Below, in pieces: positions 12,928-25,357 of a stretch of 64,000 bases of DNA (positions are counted from its first letter, which is position 1; each line of letters starts with the position of its first letter). The notes under the pieces are model-generated. The model saw nothing but the letters and a program-made list of their open reading frames with translations, did no database searches and was not told the origin of the DNA. The position numbers and the translations under genes were made by a program. The stretch comes from Gautieria morchelliformis (taxonomy: Eukaryota > Basidiomycota > Agaricomycetes > Gomphales > Gomphaceae): the NCBI GenBank assembly GCA_015179125.1, contig WHVA01000020.1:186001-250000 (forward strand), read 5' to 3'.

Positions 12928-15900
12928 CTAAGTGATGCCAAGCTGATTAAACATGGTATGCAGAGTCTTGAATGAAACGGGCTTGACTAAGCTGTTGATA
13001 TGAATGACAGTAACGTCAAGACGGGAAGAAGGCATGACATTAGATCTACGCACTATCCGTCAACACCAGCTTCAAAGGCCCTACGCTTGTCCTCGCGCGA
13101 GGACATGCCGGTAAGGGCTATCAAACGAGTTGGCTGTCGACTAATTTCGTCGTTGAATAAAGCATTGCGCTCCTCTTCAATGCGCCGTATCGCTGTCGCG
13201 GCCCCGACACCTTCAACAACCAGATCAGCAAAAGCCAGGCAACAACAGCGATGTATAAAATACCGTCTAACACCGGCATAGACATGTCGAGCAGAACCAC
13301 GCTGAGTGGGGTTTTTGTAAAGAATCGCAAGGAGCTAAAGTGATAAAACATACTCGACAACGGGATGTGACTGGAAGGTGTCTACACCACTCTGGCCATC
13401 TGCTGCTTGGTGCACAACGTATCCCTGCAAAATAAACCTTGATGTATAAGAAGGTCAAGTAGTGAAAAGATGACCGACTTTGCTTCTCAGCCACTTGACG
13501 CTGAAGGGATGAAGCGTGTGAATCATTCTCCAAGACATGACATACATAATTTCACTTACAGCAAGTCCCGGAGAATGTTGTTGTCTTCCACAACAAGTAT
13601 ACGACCTGGTCTCCCATATTCGAGCGGTCCAACAGACGTCTTCAATAGAAGGCCTCCTGCCCCGACGGAAATGGTTGCAGAAGGACTGCTAGGAGCATCC
13701 ATGTCATAAACATCTGTCGGCGGCGATTGACGCGTTGACGAGCCAATGGACACTTGCAGGTTGTATGTTTTGCTGCGGGGTGGTAATGTGGGACGAGACG
13801 AGGATAGTACTTCTGCCTCACTGCCATCCGATCGCCGACGATTCAAAGCAGAGGAGGGACCAGTCGATATGACGAAGTCTCGCGCAAGGTGTCGTTCGCC
13901 AGAGGATGGCATTGATTCCGCGATGGAGATATGTGATGACTGACTCGATGTCGCTCGGTGGTGCGCCGAGAGGCCAACGCGTAGTATGCGAATGCAGAGC
14001 CGGAGGACCTGCTGAAATAACGTTGGACCAACCGGTTTGTAGATTATTCGGGCAAAGCCTCCTGCTCGCTCATACGCATCCACTGTACTTATCAAGTATG
14101 GGTCACCTCGGGCCGACGAGATAACGACTAGTGGGCGTAGGCAATCTTCCTGTTCTATAAGCTTCCGTACAAGCTCCACCTCCTCGTTCAGAACTAAGAT
14201 GTCACCAAGCTGAGAGTCGGCTGGGGTTAGGCTGAAATGCCACCATTGCTCCAGGTAAGTCGTAAGCACTTGCTTCAAGAGTTGGTGGCCGCGAGATTCA
14301 TTAATTCCCAGAAGCGAGATCGAAGGGGGATTTTTGAAGCCATCCCTTTTCCAATCACCTAGTTCGTCCAAGTCGCTAGGCTCTACAGGCGCTACCTGCG
14401 CCTCGAAAATAATGCGAATTTCCGTACCAACGTTCTCCGAGCTCCACACATCAATCTTGCCACTCACGCTCTCCGAGCGAATGATGCTGTTGACAATGGC
14501 GAGTCCAAGACCAGTCCCCGGCTGGAGGGGGTTTTCTTGGGAGAACGGCTGGAAGAGCTGATTCTGGATTTTATGCACGATGAGTACATTGCCGTCAAAA
14601 AACGACGTTACTGACTTTTAAAAATTCTTCGCTGATCCCCTGCAAAGGACAATCTCCGTTAACGATATTCAAGTGCAACATGGCTGATGCGTGGAATCAC
14701 CTTTCCAGAATCAAACACTGCTAACTCTAGCTTGATACAGTCTTCTGGAGAACTCGGGTTCGCCGGCAATTGCCGCAGTGTCACGTGAACATAACCATTC
14801 TTGTAGAATATTAGGCTGCTGTGATCTGCAACTACCAAAGACATACCATCGTAAACTTGAGAGCGTTCCCAAGAAGGTTCATGAGACACCGTCTTATGCC
14901 CCCCTTTTCGCAGATGACCATCCAGCCCTTCGACAGGCGGACGGAAGTGAGACCACGGCTGCATTACCAGGACAGGTATACTCACTGTGGAACGATAGCC
15001 AATGTCCACCACGGTCTCTACATGACTCCGCAATCGAATGTTCTGGGCAGCGGCATCCTCGTCGTTCCGTGGGGAGTATACGCTGCCGATCTCTGATGAA
15101 GAATGCCGAGCTCGATGACCTATCCAGCAACCTTCCGTAGCCTCTTCGACGAGCTGTGCCAGATCCACTCTGAAAGAATAAGGTGAGAAGAGATACTACA
15201 AGGACTGATGCCTTACCGTGCAGGCCGGATGACAGTCTCCGCACCTCCAGCCTTGCTGCTACCACTGAGCTTGGTGAAGTCTAGCACATGGTTTACTGTC
15301 TCTACCAAAGAGGTTCCACACGCTTGGACCGTGCTGAGAAAAGAGGCTTGATTAGGTGTCAAATCTGTCCCTGATAATAGCTCGGCAGCAGCAAGGATCT
15401 GATTGCATGAGGTCAGAAGTGATTGATCTAGCGATTGAACAGATTTACCCCATGCAAGGGAGTTCTAAAGCACAAGAACATTAGCAGATACTACGGAAAT
15501 ATAGGCACCACACATCCCACCTGAGTTCATGAGATATACTACGTAAAGTGGTAAGCAGCAAATGGGGTGGGCGTAATATTGGGACATGCATACTTTGAGA
15601 TGAACAAGCTCTTTGCTTTGTCGGCCAAAATCATCCGACGTTTGAGTACGGCACTTAGTATAATGACGCCTTGATAAGGAAGATTAGAACTCCAAGACCA
15701 CGATGTGTGAGACTCCGCATACCTATGGCGCGTAAATACGATAATTCATGGCCTTCAAGCTGAGAATAATTCAACAATTATAAAGGAGCGTAGTCTACAA
15801 CGAGTGTGACTGACGTAAGGCTTCGATTTCGCGTTGCTATTATAAGCACATAGCATTGCGAATGGACGTTTGTCGATGTTTAATATAGGTACCGCTGGTC

Positions 15901-18900
15901 GACAACTTCCATGAGATTGATGGTAAATGTCACTAATAGAAGCTTACTCAAGGCATAATGGACATTTCCAGGCATTAGGCCACGTATGCAAGCTGGTAAA
16001 ACAGCTTCAGAAATTTTTCCATCGGGAAAGTCTTTGAAGAACTGGGCCATCTGTGCAAAGCCAGCCGGTGTTAACGGTTTCGACTGAGGGCCCTGCCTTG
16101 GATCGGAATGGTACAGCAACACAGATAGTGATGTCTCTGAATCCAAAGTGTCATATTCTTCAAAGCTGGAGACGTCAATGAGAACAGCCCCTTCAACATC
16201 CAATGTCCGCTTGACCAATTTTGCCGCTCGATCATAAATTTTTTCCATACTAGTGCTCGAAAGGAGGAGTCGAGGGTCACCGTTTTGCGCTTGGGTGTCT
16301 ATCTCTAAGCATTCTCGGGTGAACTGTTCCATCTGTGATTGCCCGTGAGGCGACACGGGAGTAATAAATATGGACAGACTTGCCGAAATTTGTATGCGGT
16401 CTCGAATGCGAAGTTGGATCTGAGAAACATTCGTGCAAGGTATGCAATGTGTATCATTATAATGCTTACTTTGTCTCTCCACAATTCGAGCTCACGCATG
16501 ACGATCGCCTTTAAAATTCAGATGGGTCCCATTAGATAGAGACTTCGAAAAGAGAGTTACTTACCGCGAATTCCTTCAATGTGTGTCGTTGACGAGGGCC
16601 AAACTCCAGACGAGGTTCGCTATCTATAATGCAAAGACTATTACAACTAACTTGAGATAACCTTTTGGATACAAATCGGTTCGCTGGCCTCACCTCCCAA
16701 TGTTGAACCCCTCTGCAGTCCGCAAAGGAGCACCAGCATAGAAACGCGCGTGAGGGTGCTTGACAACATACGGCTAACGGAAGCGTTGGTAAGCTTGCCA
16801 GCAAAGATGGGACGCAGCATACATTTTTCATAAATCGCCAATCTTGGCTAGTATCCAGTATCACCAGTGGTTCACTGTTACTAAATTGGAAGTCAGCATG
16901 CAAAATATATAAATCATTAAGGTGCACACTCTTGTAAAATAGTGTGACCGCAGATAGACTCCTCCCGAGGAGAGCATTCGCGTCCCATACCGACTGTATA
17001 TCATGATGAACAAAAGTCTTCTGTTCTTATGTGTACATACATTCGGATTTGAACCATCTGGTACGAGGTCAGAGCAGGGGGAAGGAACATGCATACTTAA
17101 AAATACATACTGCTCGTCTGCATCAACAAGGGAAATGAGGCAGATCTTTGCATTGAAGACCAATTTAGCAAGTAATGCTATTCGATCGAAGTTGGCATCT
17201 TTAGCCGTGTGAACGATATTAAACCTGTTTCAACGTAAGCCACCATCACAATGGTCAGAACACACCCATACGGACTTGTATAATGCTTTCTGGCGCTCCC
17301 ATTCGTTGGGAGGCGTCGGTGGGATGAGGAATCCTCGTCGATGATACTCGACTTCTTCGCGAACTTTCCGATGTGACGATTTGACAAGATCGGACTGAGG
17401 TCGAGGACACGGAGGTTCGTGGTCTGATGCTGGGTCAAGCGGTGAACCATCTGAAGCTTTGGTACGAGGTGCAAGGGGTTCAGACACTGTCCTACTAAAT
17501 AGTGGGGGTCGACGTGAGCCCCTGGATGATGGCAGTGACTCTGGACTAGCATCAAAGACTGTGAGATCTTGCATAGTGGGTAACGATGGCGACTTGTCAG
17601 ATATAGTTTGACATTGTGACGCTGCTGTGAGCCTAGAAGGGTCCTCTCTCCGGCGTGGTGGGATAGCAAAGTAATCGTTTGGTGAGGGTTTCGGTAGTCC
17701 AGCTAGCAGAGGCGCAGAAGCAGGTGGTATGAGTTTAGGAGATGCATGATCTTTCAGAGACAAACGACTGCTTGAGCCCATGGCTTGCGCAGGAGTACCA
17801 ATTGGACTGGCAGAGACTGTGGGCAAACTCGACGGATGATCATTCTCCTCCATGGTAGCATTGGCGCCAATGCTAGCCTCGGCGGGACTCCCCATGACGT
17901 CATCCAAAACATTCCAAAAGCTGTTCAATCGGGTCTTCCGAGAATGACTTCCGGAATCTGATGAGGTAACAGAGAACATGGCAGAGTCTCCGTTCGGGTC
18001 CGGCCCCTCCCGGGACCATGGCAAAGTTATAGAAGCCGTGTGTCCTCGCAAAGGGTCCGTGAGTTCCACCTCGGGGCTTGGCAGGGCAAGGGGTCTCACG
18101 TTGATGCCATCACCAGCAAGTCGCATAGCAGCTGCTGCAGCATGGAAGTCGTGGTAGGATTCGTGTGCACTTGACCTAGACGAGTCATCAAGATGTGCCG
18201 GAGAAACGGCGGTTGACGAATCAGACAGACTGCGGGACAGGATACTTCGGGGAGCCGGCGAAGGCATGGTGAGTTTGGGGAGTGGTTGGGATGGGATACC
18301 AGGACCAGAATACGATTCGCTGCCATGATGGCTCTGTTCGCGACGCATTTTCAAGGACATACCGTCTGACAATACAGGTGCAGGTACTAGGGTGGGAGGG
18401 AAATAAGAAGCTGATGCAAAAGATGATGCTGCTGTACTACCGGTACCCGAATCGCTCCCACTGCCAGGAGTTCCGAGAGACACTTTTGACGATAGGCTAG
18501 AGGAGCTCGACGCGCCGGGAACGCGCTTCCGGGGGGCGAGCGTGTCATTAGACGTGGAGGTGGCAGAACGCAAAAATCCAGGGGTCCTCGACATGTCTTC
18601 TACTCGCCTCACTTCATTGAATGCTGTACTAGGAAAATGTTGGCTTCGTGGTGGCTTGGGCGTGTGTCGGGGGTCCCATTTTCCAGCTGCATATGCCTGA
18701 ACAAACGAGCTCCAATCCAACGGTTCCTCCTCATCTAGCTCGTTTTGCACCCTTGGCGGGATGGGAAGCGAGTGTACTGGTTCAGTTGGAGGTGGAATGG
18801 ACAGGGGCTGAAGCGATGTTCCAGCTGGTACAGAAGACGGATATTAGCACTGATAACATAGAAGCAAAATCTGCGAAAAATCACCTGTAACCTCTTCAGA

Positions 18901-19212
18901 TATAGACTTGCCAGATGCGAGACTCAGCCCAACAGTTCCGGACCTCCTGTCGGGCTGTGTATTCTGCGTATCTTGCGATTCACTGGTGAATATGCTGCCA
19001 TCTGATGCAAATGTAGGAAAGGGACGGGTTGCTGGCAGAAGGTCATCAATGCTCTGAGCGAAGGTGGCCGTGGACGGTCTTTTGCAAAGGTTTTTCGAGG
19101 ACGATGGAGGCGGAGGTTGATACCGCGAGCCAGACAATATCATGTCCCCAAGGCTCACAGGCTGAAAGGCAGGGAGCGTGAGCCGACGCTGCTCCTCAGA
19201 CATCGGTTCCAT
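12928..19212 (-). CDS. GAF-domain hybrid histidine kinase
   Basis: Large two-component sensor kinase that passes phosphate His-Asp within one chain and onward to a phosphotransfer protein. From the N-terminus: a long Ser/Pro-rich disordered part (main exon about 18750-17230) with LDWSSFVQAYAAGKWDP and the WERQKALYK linker; a GAF-like sensor (ANFDRIALLAKLVFNAKICLIS, about 17212-16560, continuing through SLCIID); a further alpha/beta segment at 16482-15900; the H-box SISHELR-TPLHG split by an intron (His codon 15529-15531); the N-box RRCLMNLLGNALKF near 14880; the GTGLGLAIV box near 14520; a receiver-like segment that has lost its Asp (about 14340-14000); and a true receiver with ILVVEDN and LLDMSMPVLDG, ending in LVKPVSFKTLHTM. 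Stop at 12928-12930. Start could be 19212 or 19203. The many introns of the middle part were not all resolved. Confidence 0.85.
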
Positions 19213-20143
19213 AAGCCCCAGGAGGTAGTGAAGTCCAATGGGCTGCGATGGGCACTCGCAGATTTCAGGTGCTGCCAGTTGGCAACTTGGCACCCCAGCT
19301 CAGAAACCAGCCAGGAGTATGGACTGTGGAGCAAAGGTCTCGGTTGCATGGCAATGACGTCACGGCGTCACACACATCAGTGGGGCGTGACCCCCGGCCC
19401 CTGGTCGAGGACGGGATGATGGAGAATAATACATACTTAGTGCTTAAGTGACCTTCGACGGTAAATATGGTGATACATTTACTTGAAGCGCAGAAGAAGC
19501 TTCGGAGAGCTAGAGAGAATAGGATTCGCCAGGTCCCCCATGTATAAACTTAAGGTCGCCGAAAGGATGAACGATGGAATGAGAGTGTCGTTAAATTATT
19601 CATCATCGCATGAGCTAAAAGGTGGTTTGGATTCAAAAGCCTCTTCGTTTTTCGTCTTGTCAAAGGTAACGGAGGAGTTGCCGACCAAGGGCGTCGAATA
19701 GAATGCTTTATTTCCAGATACATTGTCGTACAGTAGTACCGTGCAAGAATCTGTGTGCGAGATTGGTTACTCGCCGACGAACAACTTTCAATCAAATCCG
19801 ATCGCTACTTATCCAACCTTCAACTTCGCCGACGCAAGGCGCTGTACATGATGAACGACAGGGCACGAAAAAGAAGACGTACTGTATAATGTGCGAAGGG
19901 GACTGGTCGAAGATATGAAAACAGGCAAAGATGAGACAGATTTGCTTACAATTTCACCAACGTTTACCAGATGAAGCGAATTATGAGTTAGCAAATACTA
20001 TATTATTACTTAGTACGTACGGTATAAAAGACTCCCATACTTACAAAGAAACGTCATGTCAGATCTATATATATATCCCAGGGTTAGAAAGCCCTTGTCC
20101 TCGACAAGGGAAATAAATACAATAAACAAGAGTCTCTAGAGCT
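19213..20143. other. intergenic, kinase promoter side
   Basis: About 930 bp between the kinase start and the end of SEC59, both on the minus strand. AT-richer than the genes. No coding model found on either strand. Confidence 0.45.
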
Positions 20144-23100
20144 CTAACATCCTAACAACGCCAACAAACACCACATATATAGCGGCAATGTGAGATTATC
20201 ATTTTGCATCGAAAGCGCCTCTAGCCCTGCAGCTAGAGACACAGCAGTTGAGTATCTTGCAAGCTTGTTCCACTTGTCAATCACGCCGTACCACAGACAA
20301 AATACTGTCGACGTACGGAGAATGAGGGCACAATGCTCGTCGCTCTGAGTGCCCACGCGCTGGACACGACCGACAGAATAAACGCGGCGCTCCCCTCTAA
20401 CGTTTTCGATGAGCCTGGTGACCATCTATGTCGACCAATGCGTCTACCTGCGATGGAAGCCTTTGGTGATTGCTCAGTCACCATGTTGCATACTCCACTT
20501 CTGGGTGTGCTCACCAACGCGTCTCCAATGCCCAGAGACAATACACCTGTGAATTCGAGGATACGTGACGGTCTACAATAGATAATGAGAGGACAGCGGA
20601 AATTGCAGTACCAAAGTACTCACCCTTCAAGCCATAATGACCCCGCGCAACCCGTCAACAGGTAGAAGTGGCTCAAAATGGCAGTGCCACTGTCTTTGTG
20701 ATCCAAAAACTCATTCAAGAACAGGTGGACCACCGCGCCGAATGGGTATAGAGCGAAGTAACGCACATATTCCGCGAATACGAAGAGGGCGAATGCAGCA
20801 CTCAATGAGAGGTGCACGAACGCAGGCTAAGTAGATTGCACTTAGTGAACAAAGATAAGGATACTCAAAGGACAGTGAGCTACGCACGTCGAACGCAATG
20901 CCTGGAACTAACATCACCACTGCAAGAGCATGAAAGTATTTTCTCCGAGCGTTCCGACCTAAGGTTGGCACACGTTTATCTGCAGCATCCAGGAGCTCTG
21001 TCGCCGCATTGGCCAACCGGTCTACGTTGACATTCGTTACGTTCGCGCTATTGACAGTAGGAGAGGCCGGCGCATATGAGGGGTCAGTGGCCATATCCAG
21101 GAGTGGTACTCCTTCAACCGCCCCCGCACCGTTGCTATTCGTCAAATGTCGATACCTTCGGGCTCTTGCTAGCTGACGATTCCACCCAGCCACACTGATG
21201 CTGCCTAGCAAGCCCCAATACGCGAGAAAGGCAGCACGGCTCCAGCTTTTTCGGCCTTCCAGCAGCCAGAGCACTGCCCACACCCACGGATCCCGTTTGC
21301 CTAGACACCAACGAGTCCACGTGCCGATAAGGCCACCGATAATGAGCGCAGCTAAAGTATAAAACGCAAGTGCGAGGATACGTCGATGTTGCTGTTTTTC
21401 TGCAGGAAAACGGAGCCGCTTTATGGGACGCTGGGCTATGTGTCGTGAAAGGACCAACAGCGGACTGAGTAGGAAGCCAGTAAGCAGGGAGCCAGGAATT
21501 AAGGCAAGTTGAAATATGACGAGAGGTGTTGGCAACCTGAAGGTTTTTATGAAAGGTGTTGTGACGGGCCAGATCTGTAGCTAAATATTAGAATCGCTAA
21601 ATGGTAAGGGCTGGTAAAAGCACTCTTGCGATCGTCAAGTTGATGACCTCCATAAATAGTGCCGTAGCACCCTGAGAGACCAGCCCAAGTTCTCCCAACG
21701 TGAAGCCTTGTCTGGCCAATCTCAGGCAGACATACAGGGTAAACTGGTAGGACAGTGAAATCACTCCCACGTCGAAATAGCTCAAGTCTGTTACGTGCAT
21801 CAGGATGTCCATTCCAGCCAGCTGAAATATTAATGCAAACCTGGCCATATATTCAGCTCAGTGTGGACAAATAATGCCTTCAGAAGCAGCGCGCCAGCCG
21901 TGAGGATGGCGGTAAACCCTATATAAGACATGGACCTGCTTCCTTCGCTCCTCGGTAGCCAAAGCTTTTCCGACAACCCATTCTCCACGAGAGTGGCTTT
22001 CAAGGCATGTCCACTTTGGCTATTCCGGGACGCAAAAAGATGGACGAGCAGGATGCCTGACGAAAGGGTCGTTGACTGCACCAGGTTTCTTCGAGATCGA
22101 ACGAGAGCTTCCAATGCAGTGAGTGGATGGCGTGTATGTTCAAGAACCTGTGGAGCTTCAATGAGCCACGCCTGTGGCATGGGCATGGGACGTGGTGATG
22201 CGTCTGCCATAGATTCAGAAACGAACAGTAACGCCATCGCAACAAGCGGTCCTAAGAGCAACGCGGTCAGTGCACCATCGTCGGGATTGTCTCTGGTGTT
22301 CTCGTGAGCTTCGTTAGAGTCATGAATAAACGAGGCAGATACCTGTAATTTCGCGTATCTGAAATCCATATTCGGGCAAAATTTTCCTTATTGATTTGAG
22401 AGGGAGCGAGTAAAATACGTTTACTCTCGGAATGTAAGCGGGAGTTGGTACCACCTTGTGCTGGTGAAGAAGGTCGAGGGTGCCGAGACGGTGAAGTTGC
22501 TGTCACGGGAAAGAAGGACGAAGAAAGAGAATAATAAATAGAAGTCATAATAAGCAGGGAACTCTCTGGCATCAATTAGCTTAAACAACACGAAGTGAAC
22601 CCTGTTATTCACCAGTGAATAGCCATGTATGATTATTGGTCCGTAGCTCGTCGAACTTCCAAACCGCGAATATAAGCGCTCCGAGGAGAAGAATGTCTTC
22701 CCCCAGGGTTCTGTAGTTCAAGTTGACGTGAAAGTGTGATTGAACCCAGGGAACCTTGAACGATATACGAGTGGTCTCGGGCAGGAGGCTCATGGTAGCA
22801 TGCTTCGAAGTGGATGAGATTGTTGGACGGTGGGAATATAGCAGCCCGGTGGGAGATGCCGTTCGCTGCGCCGTGAATGTGGTCTGACGGGTCCCATTTA
22901 AGTCGCTCTTGTCCGCAGGGGGGTCGGGCGACTCTGACAAATCTGTAAACTTGTCGACGTTATGCTTTGACACAGACGATCTCCTAGTGTGTATCAAATG
23001 GGCAGCCGATGGTGTACGGGGAGAACTGGGACTGCCGTTGGGGGCCCCTCGAAGTCTGCCTCGAAGATGGATAGTCTCATGACTGCTGGTGCTTCCTTCG

Positions 23101-23444
23101 TCTGAACTTTCCTCCGTCACACCGGCACTAAAATGCACAAATAAGATATAAGAATTAAATGTCAAACTGACGACAGACCTAGAGGATGCACTGGCCTGGT
23201 AGCTTGTGCTCCAGTCCAGCACCGGCTTTTGTGGCAAGCTGAAGCTAGTCTGCTTTGCGCTCTTGTTAGAATGGTGGCGAAATGTATCCGACCTAGCTAA
23301 AACAGGGGGAGGAGAGGGTGTGGATCTTGTGGAGCGCGGCACGATGGGCAGTGGTTGAATTGGGCTGAAAGCAGCAATGTGAATGGGTGTGAATGGGTGT
23401 GGGTGACGGTGACTGTGACCGACGCGTTTTAAGTGCCCGCACAT
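20144..23444 (-). CDS. SEC59: dolichol kinase (Sec59 type), long N-terminal form
   Basis: CTP-dependent kinase making dolichyl phosphate for N-glycosylation, GPI anchors and O-mannosylation in the ER membrane. Ten exons close to 945 aa: 23444-23179, 23127-22613, 22565-22343, 22292-21869, 21821-21624, 21574-20888, 20826-20624, 20572-20515, 20460-20317, 20263-20144. Seen: many hydrophobic segments and the C-terminal kinase block with RRKYFHALAVVMLVPGIAFD, FVFAEYVRYFALYPFG, LNEFLDHKDSGT, LTGCAGSLWLEG, GVLSLGIGDAL and RHRWSPGSSKTLEGS, matching the CTP-transferase family. The first 250 residues are Ser/Pro-rich and have no family counterpart I know; the start is uncertain and lies 17 bp from the UNG1 ATG. 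A later ATG in exon 2 is an alternative. Confidence 0.88.
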
Positions 23445-23461
23445 CTTACGACGCGATACCA

Positions 23462-25016
23462 ATGACCTCCAACGAGCTCGTCTATCTGGAAGATGTCGAG
23501 CCAGCTCGTAAAACTACAGTAAAGGTCGATTCAACCGCGACAACATCCACTACAGCCTCAACGGAGGACAAAAACCAGAGCACTCAAGCTGCTAGTGGTA
23601 CCACGATGAAACGACAAATAAGTATCGCAGACATGTTCTCCAAAGCCTCTTCTAGCGGGTCGTTGTCTAAGCGACAGAAGTTAGAGCACGGCGCGACGCC
23701 GGTTCTTACTAGGAGGAATGTGTCAGGCGTGCCGCCTTTAAATGCTGTCCCTCTAAACTTGGATGCTTTCCGTGCCTCGCTGAGTGAGGAAGCACGTAAC
23801 TTGTTGGCGCTGGAAATGCAAACAATGGGAAAGAGTTGGTATGTACTCTCTTTTTTCTCACTGGCAAACTCGATCTTTCTTGGATAGGTTGAAAGTCCTG
23901 ACTGACGAGATAAAGAAACCATATTTTATCGCTCTGAAACGTTGGCTCGCCACCGAGGGTCTTATAGCAGACCTTTCTAACCCCAGTAATTCTAAAATCA
24001 AGATATTTCCTCCAGGCATGATGGCCCCAATATAGGTTTTAAGGATGTGATCGACTGACCCTGACTTCCAGCGAAGGAAATATATTCTTGGTCTGCCACA
24101 CCTCTTGGGCGCGTACGAGTAGTCATCATTGGTCAAGACCCATATCATGCGTATGCCGTTTATCGTCAGATTTGTGTCCCCGCTGACCGGTGCATCAATG
24201 GCAGTCCCGGACAAGCTCATGGTGCGGGATCACTGCAAGTGCCGCGGCCATTGTTCTTACTCCTTCTGGATCCTAGGGCTATGCTTCTCAGTTCCGAAGG
24301 GTGTGCAGCCACCACCCTCCTTAAAAAACGTAAGAGCATTACTTGAATTCACGAAACCACAAATGACCCGTTCCTACAGATATATGCCGAGATAAAGTCA
24401 GAATATCCCGAGTTCGAACCCCCGAAGCATGGGTGTGGATTGTTTGCTTATGTACGCGCGTTATTGTTCACTTCCTTGGGTCTCTACGGCAGGAATCTCT
24501 CGGCTTGGGCCGCCAACGGCGTGTTATTACTTAACACTTGCCTCACAGTACGTGCACACGAAGCAGGATCGCACTCTAACAAAGGCTGGGAGCAATTCAC
24601 TGATCGTGTTGTGGACGTCATCGACCGATATGGAGGGGCAAATTTGGGCGGACGGGATGCGTCAGCGCAAAGTATCGGCACTGGCAGAGGTATAGTGTTC
24701 CTGGCGTGGGGCTCGTGGGCGCAGAAACGTGTTTCGCGACTGGATAAGGCACGTGTTTAACACAGCTTCCACTGTAAGATCGACATTGACCCTATATCCC
24801 CATGAGAAAAGAAGAAACACCTAATACTAACGAGCGCTGTGAGTTGCCATCCGACTTTTCGGTACGGATCTGACGGGTAGTGGGTTGCCCCAGCACCCAT
24901 CGCCTCTTAGTGCTTACCGAGGCTTCTTCGGCAACAATCATTTCCTAGCCGCGAATACCTGGTTGGAGGAGAAGTATGGCAAGGATGGAGTTGTGGACTG
25001 GTGCAAACTCGACTGA
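23462..25016 (+). CDS. UNG1: uracil-DNA glycosylase, family 1
   Basis: Excises uracil from DNA in nucleus and mitochondria. Nine exons, phases closing: 23462-23838, 23888-24015, 24072-24150, 24205-24221, 24277-24329, 24380-24432, 24493-24752, 24807-24838, 24894-25016. Seen: an N-terminal tail with [10 protein letters not shown] (PIP-box-like, PCNA binding inferred), the water-activating motif GQDPYH, APGQAHGLCFSV, the [10 protein letters not shown] strand and the minor-groove loop [13 protein letters not shown]. The second intron begins with GC (24016), since no GT there keeps the frame open. Exon 4 is 17 nt. The donor after exon 7 is either GT at 24753 or GC at 24749; both keep the frame. 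Confidence 0.92.
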
Positions 25017-25357
25017 GCTTTCCGGGTATTAATTTCATGGCTCTGTAGGTAGAAATACAGAATGCAAGTTACAGTAATCACGGGCGTGCGCGCTTCATAA
25101 AATTGGTCAGGATCCAGTACCAAACTCGTACCAGTTTGATCGAGGCGTTACGTCAAATGAGGTCCTCGGCACTTACCATATCTCGACACCCTTGGTCGCT
25201 ATGCTCCCTTTCCAGCCGCGCTAACTTGAACTTGAGCGACAACCATCTCCCTTTTCTTCCCTGTACTACTTTGCTGTTGTAATTTCTTCTCTTGTCCTCA
25301 TATCTTGTTTCATATTGGGAGCACCGTCCGGACGGTTTTCTTCGTCTTCGCGCCACT
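25017..25357. other. intergenic, bZIP promoter
   Basis: 340 bp between UNG1 and the bZIP gene, pyrimidine-rich just before the bZIP ATG as is common at fungal start sites. No gene seen. Confidence 0.5.
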
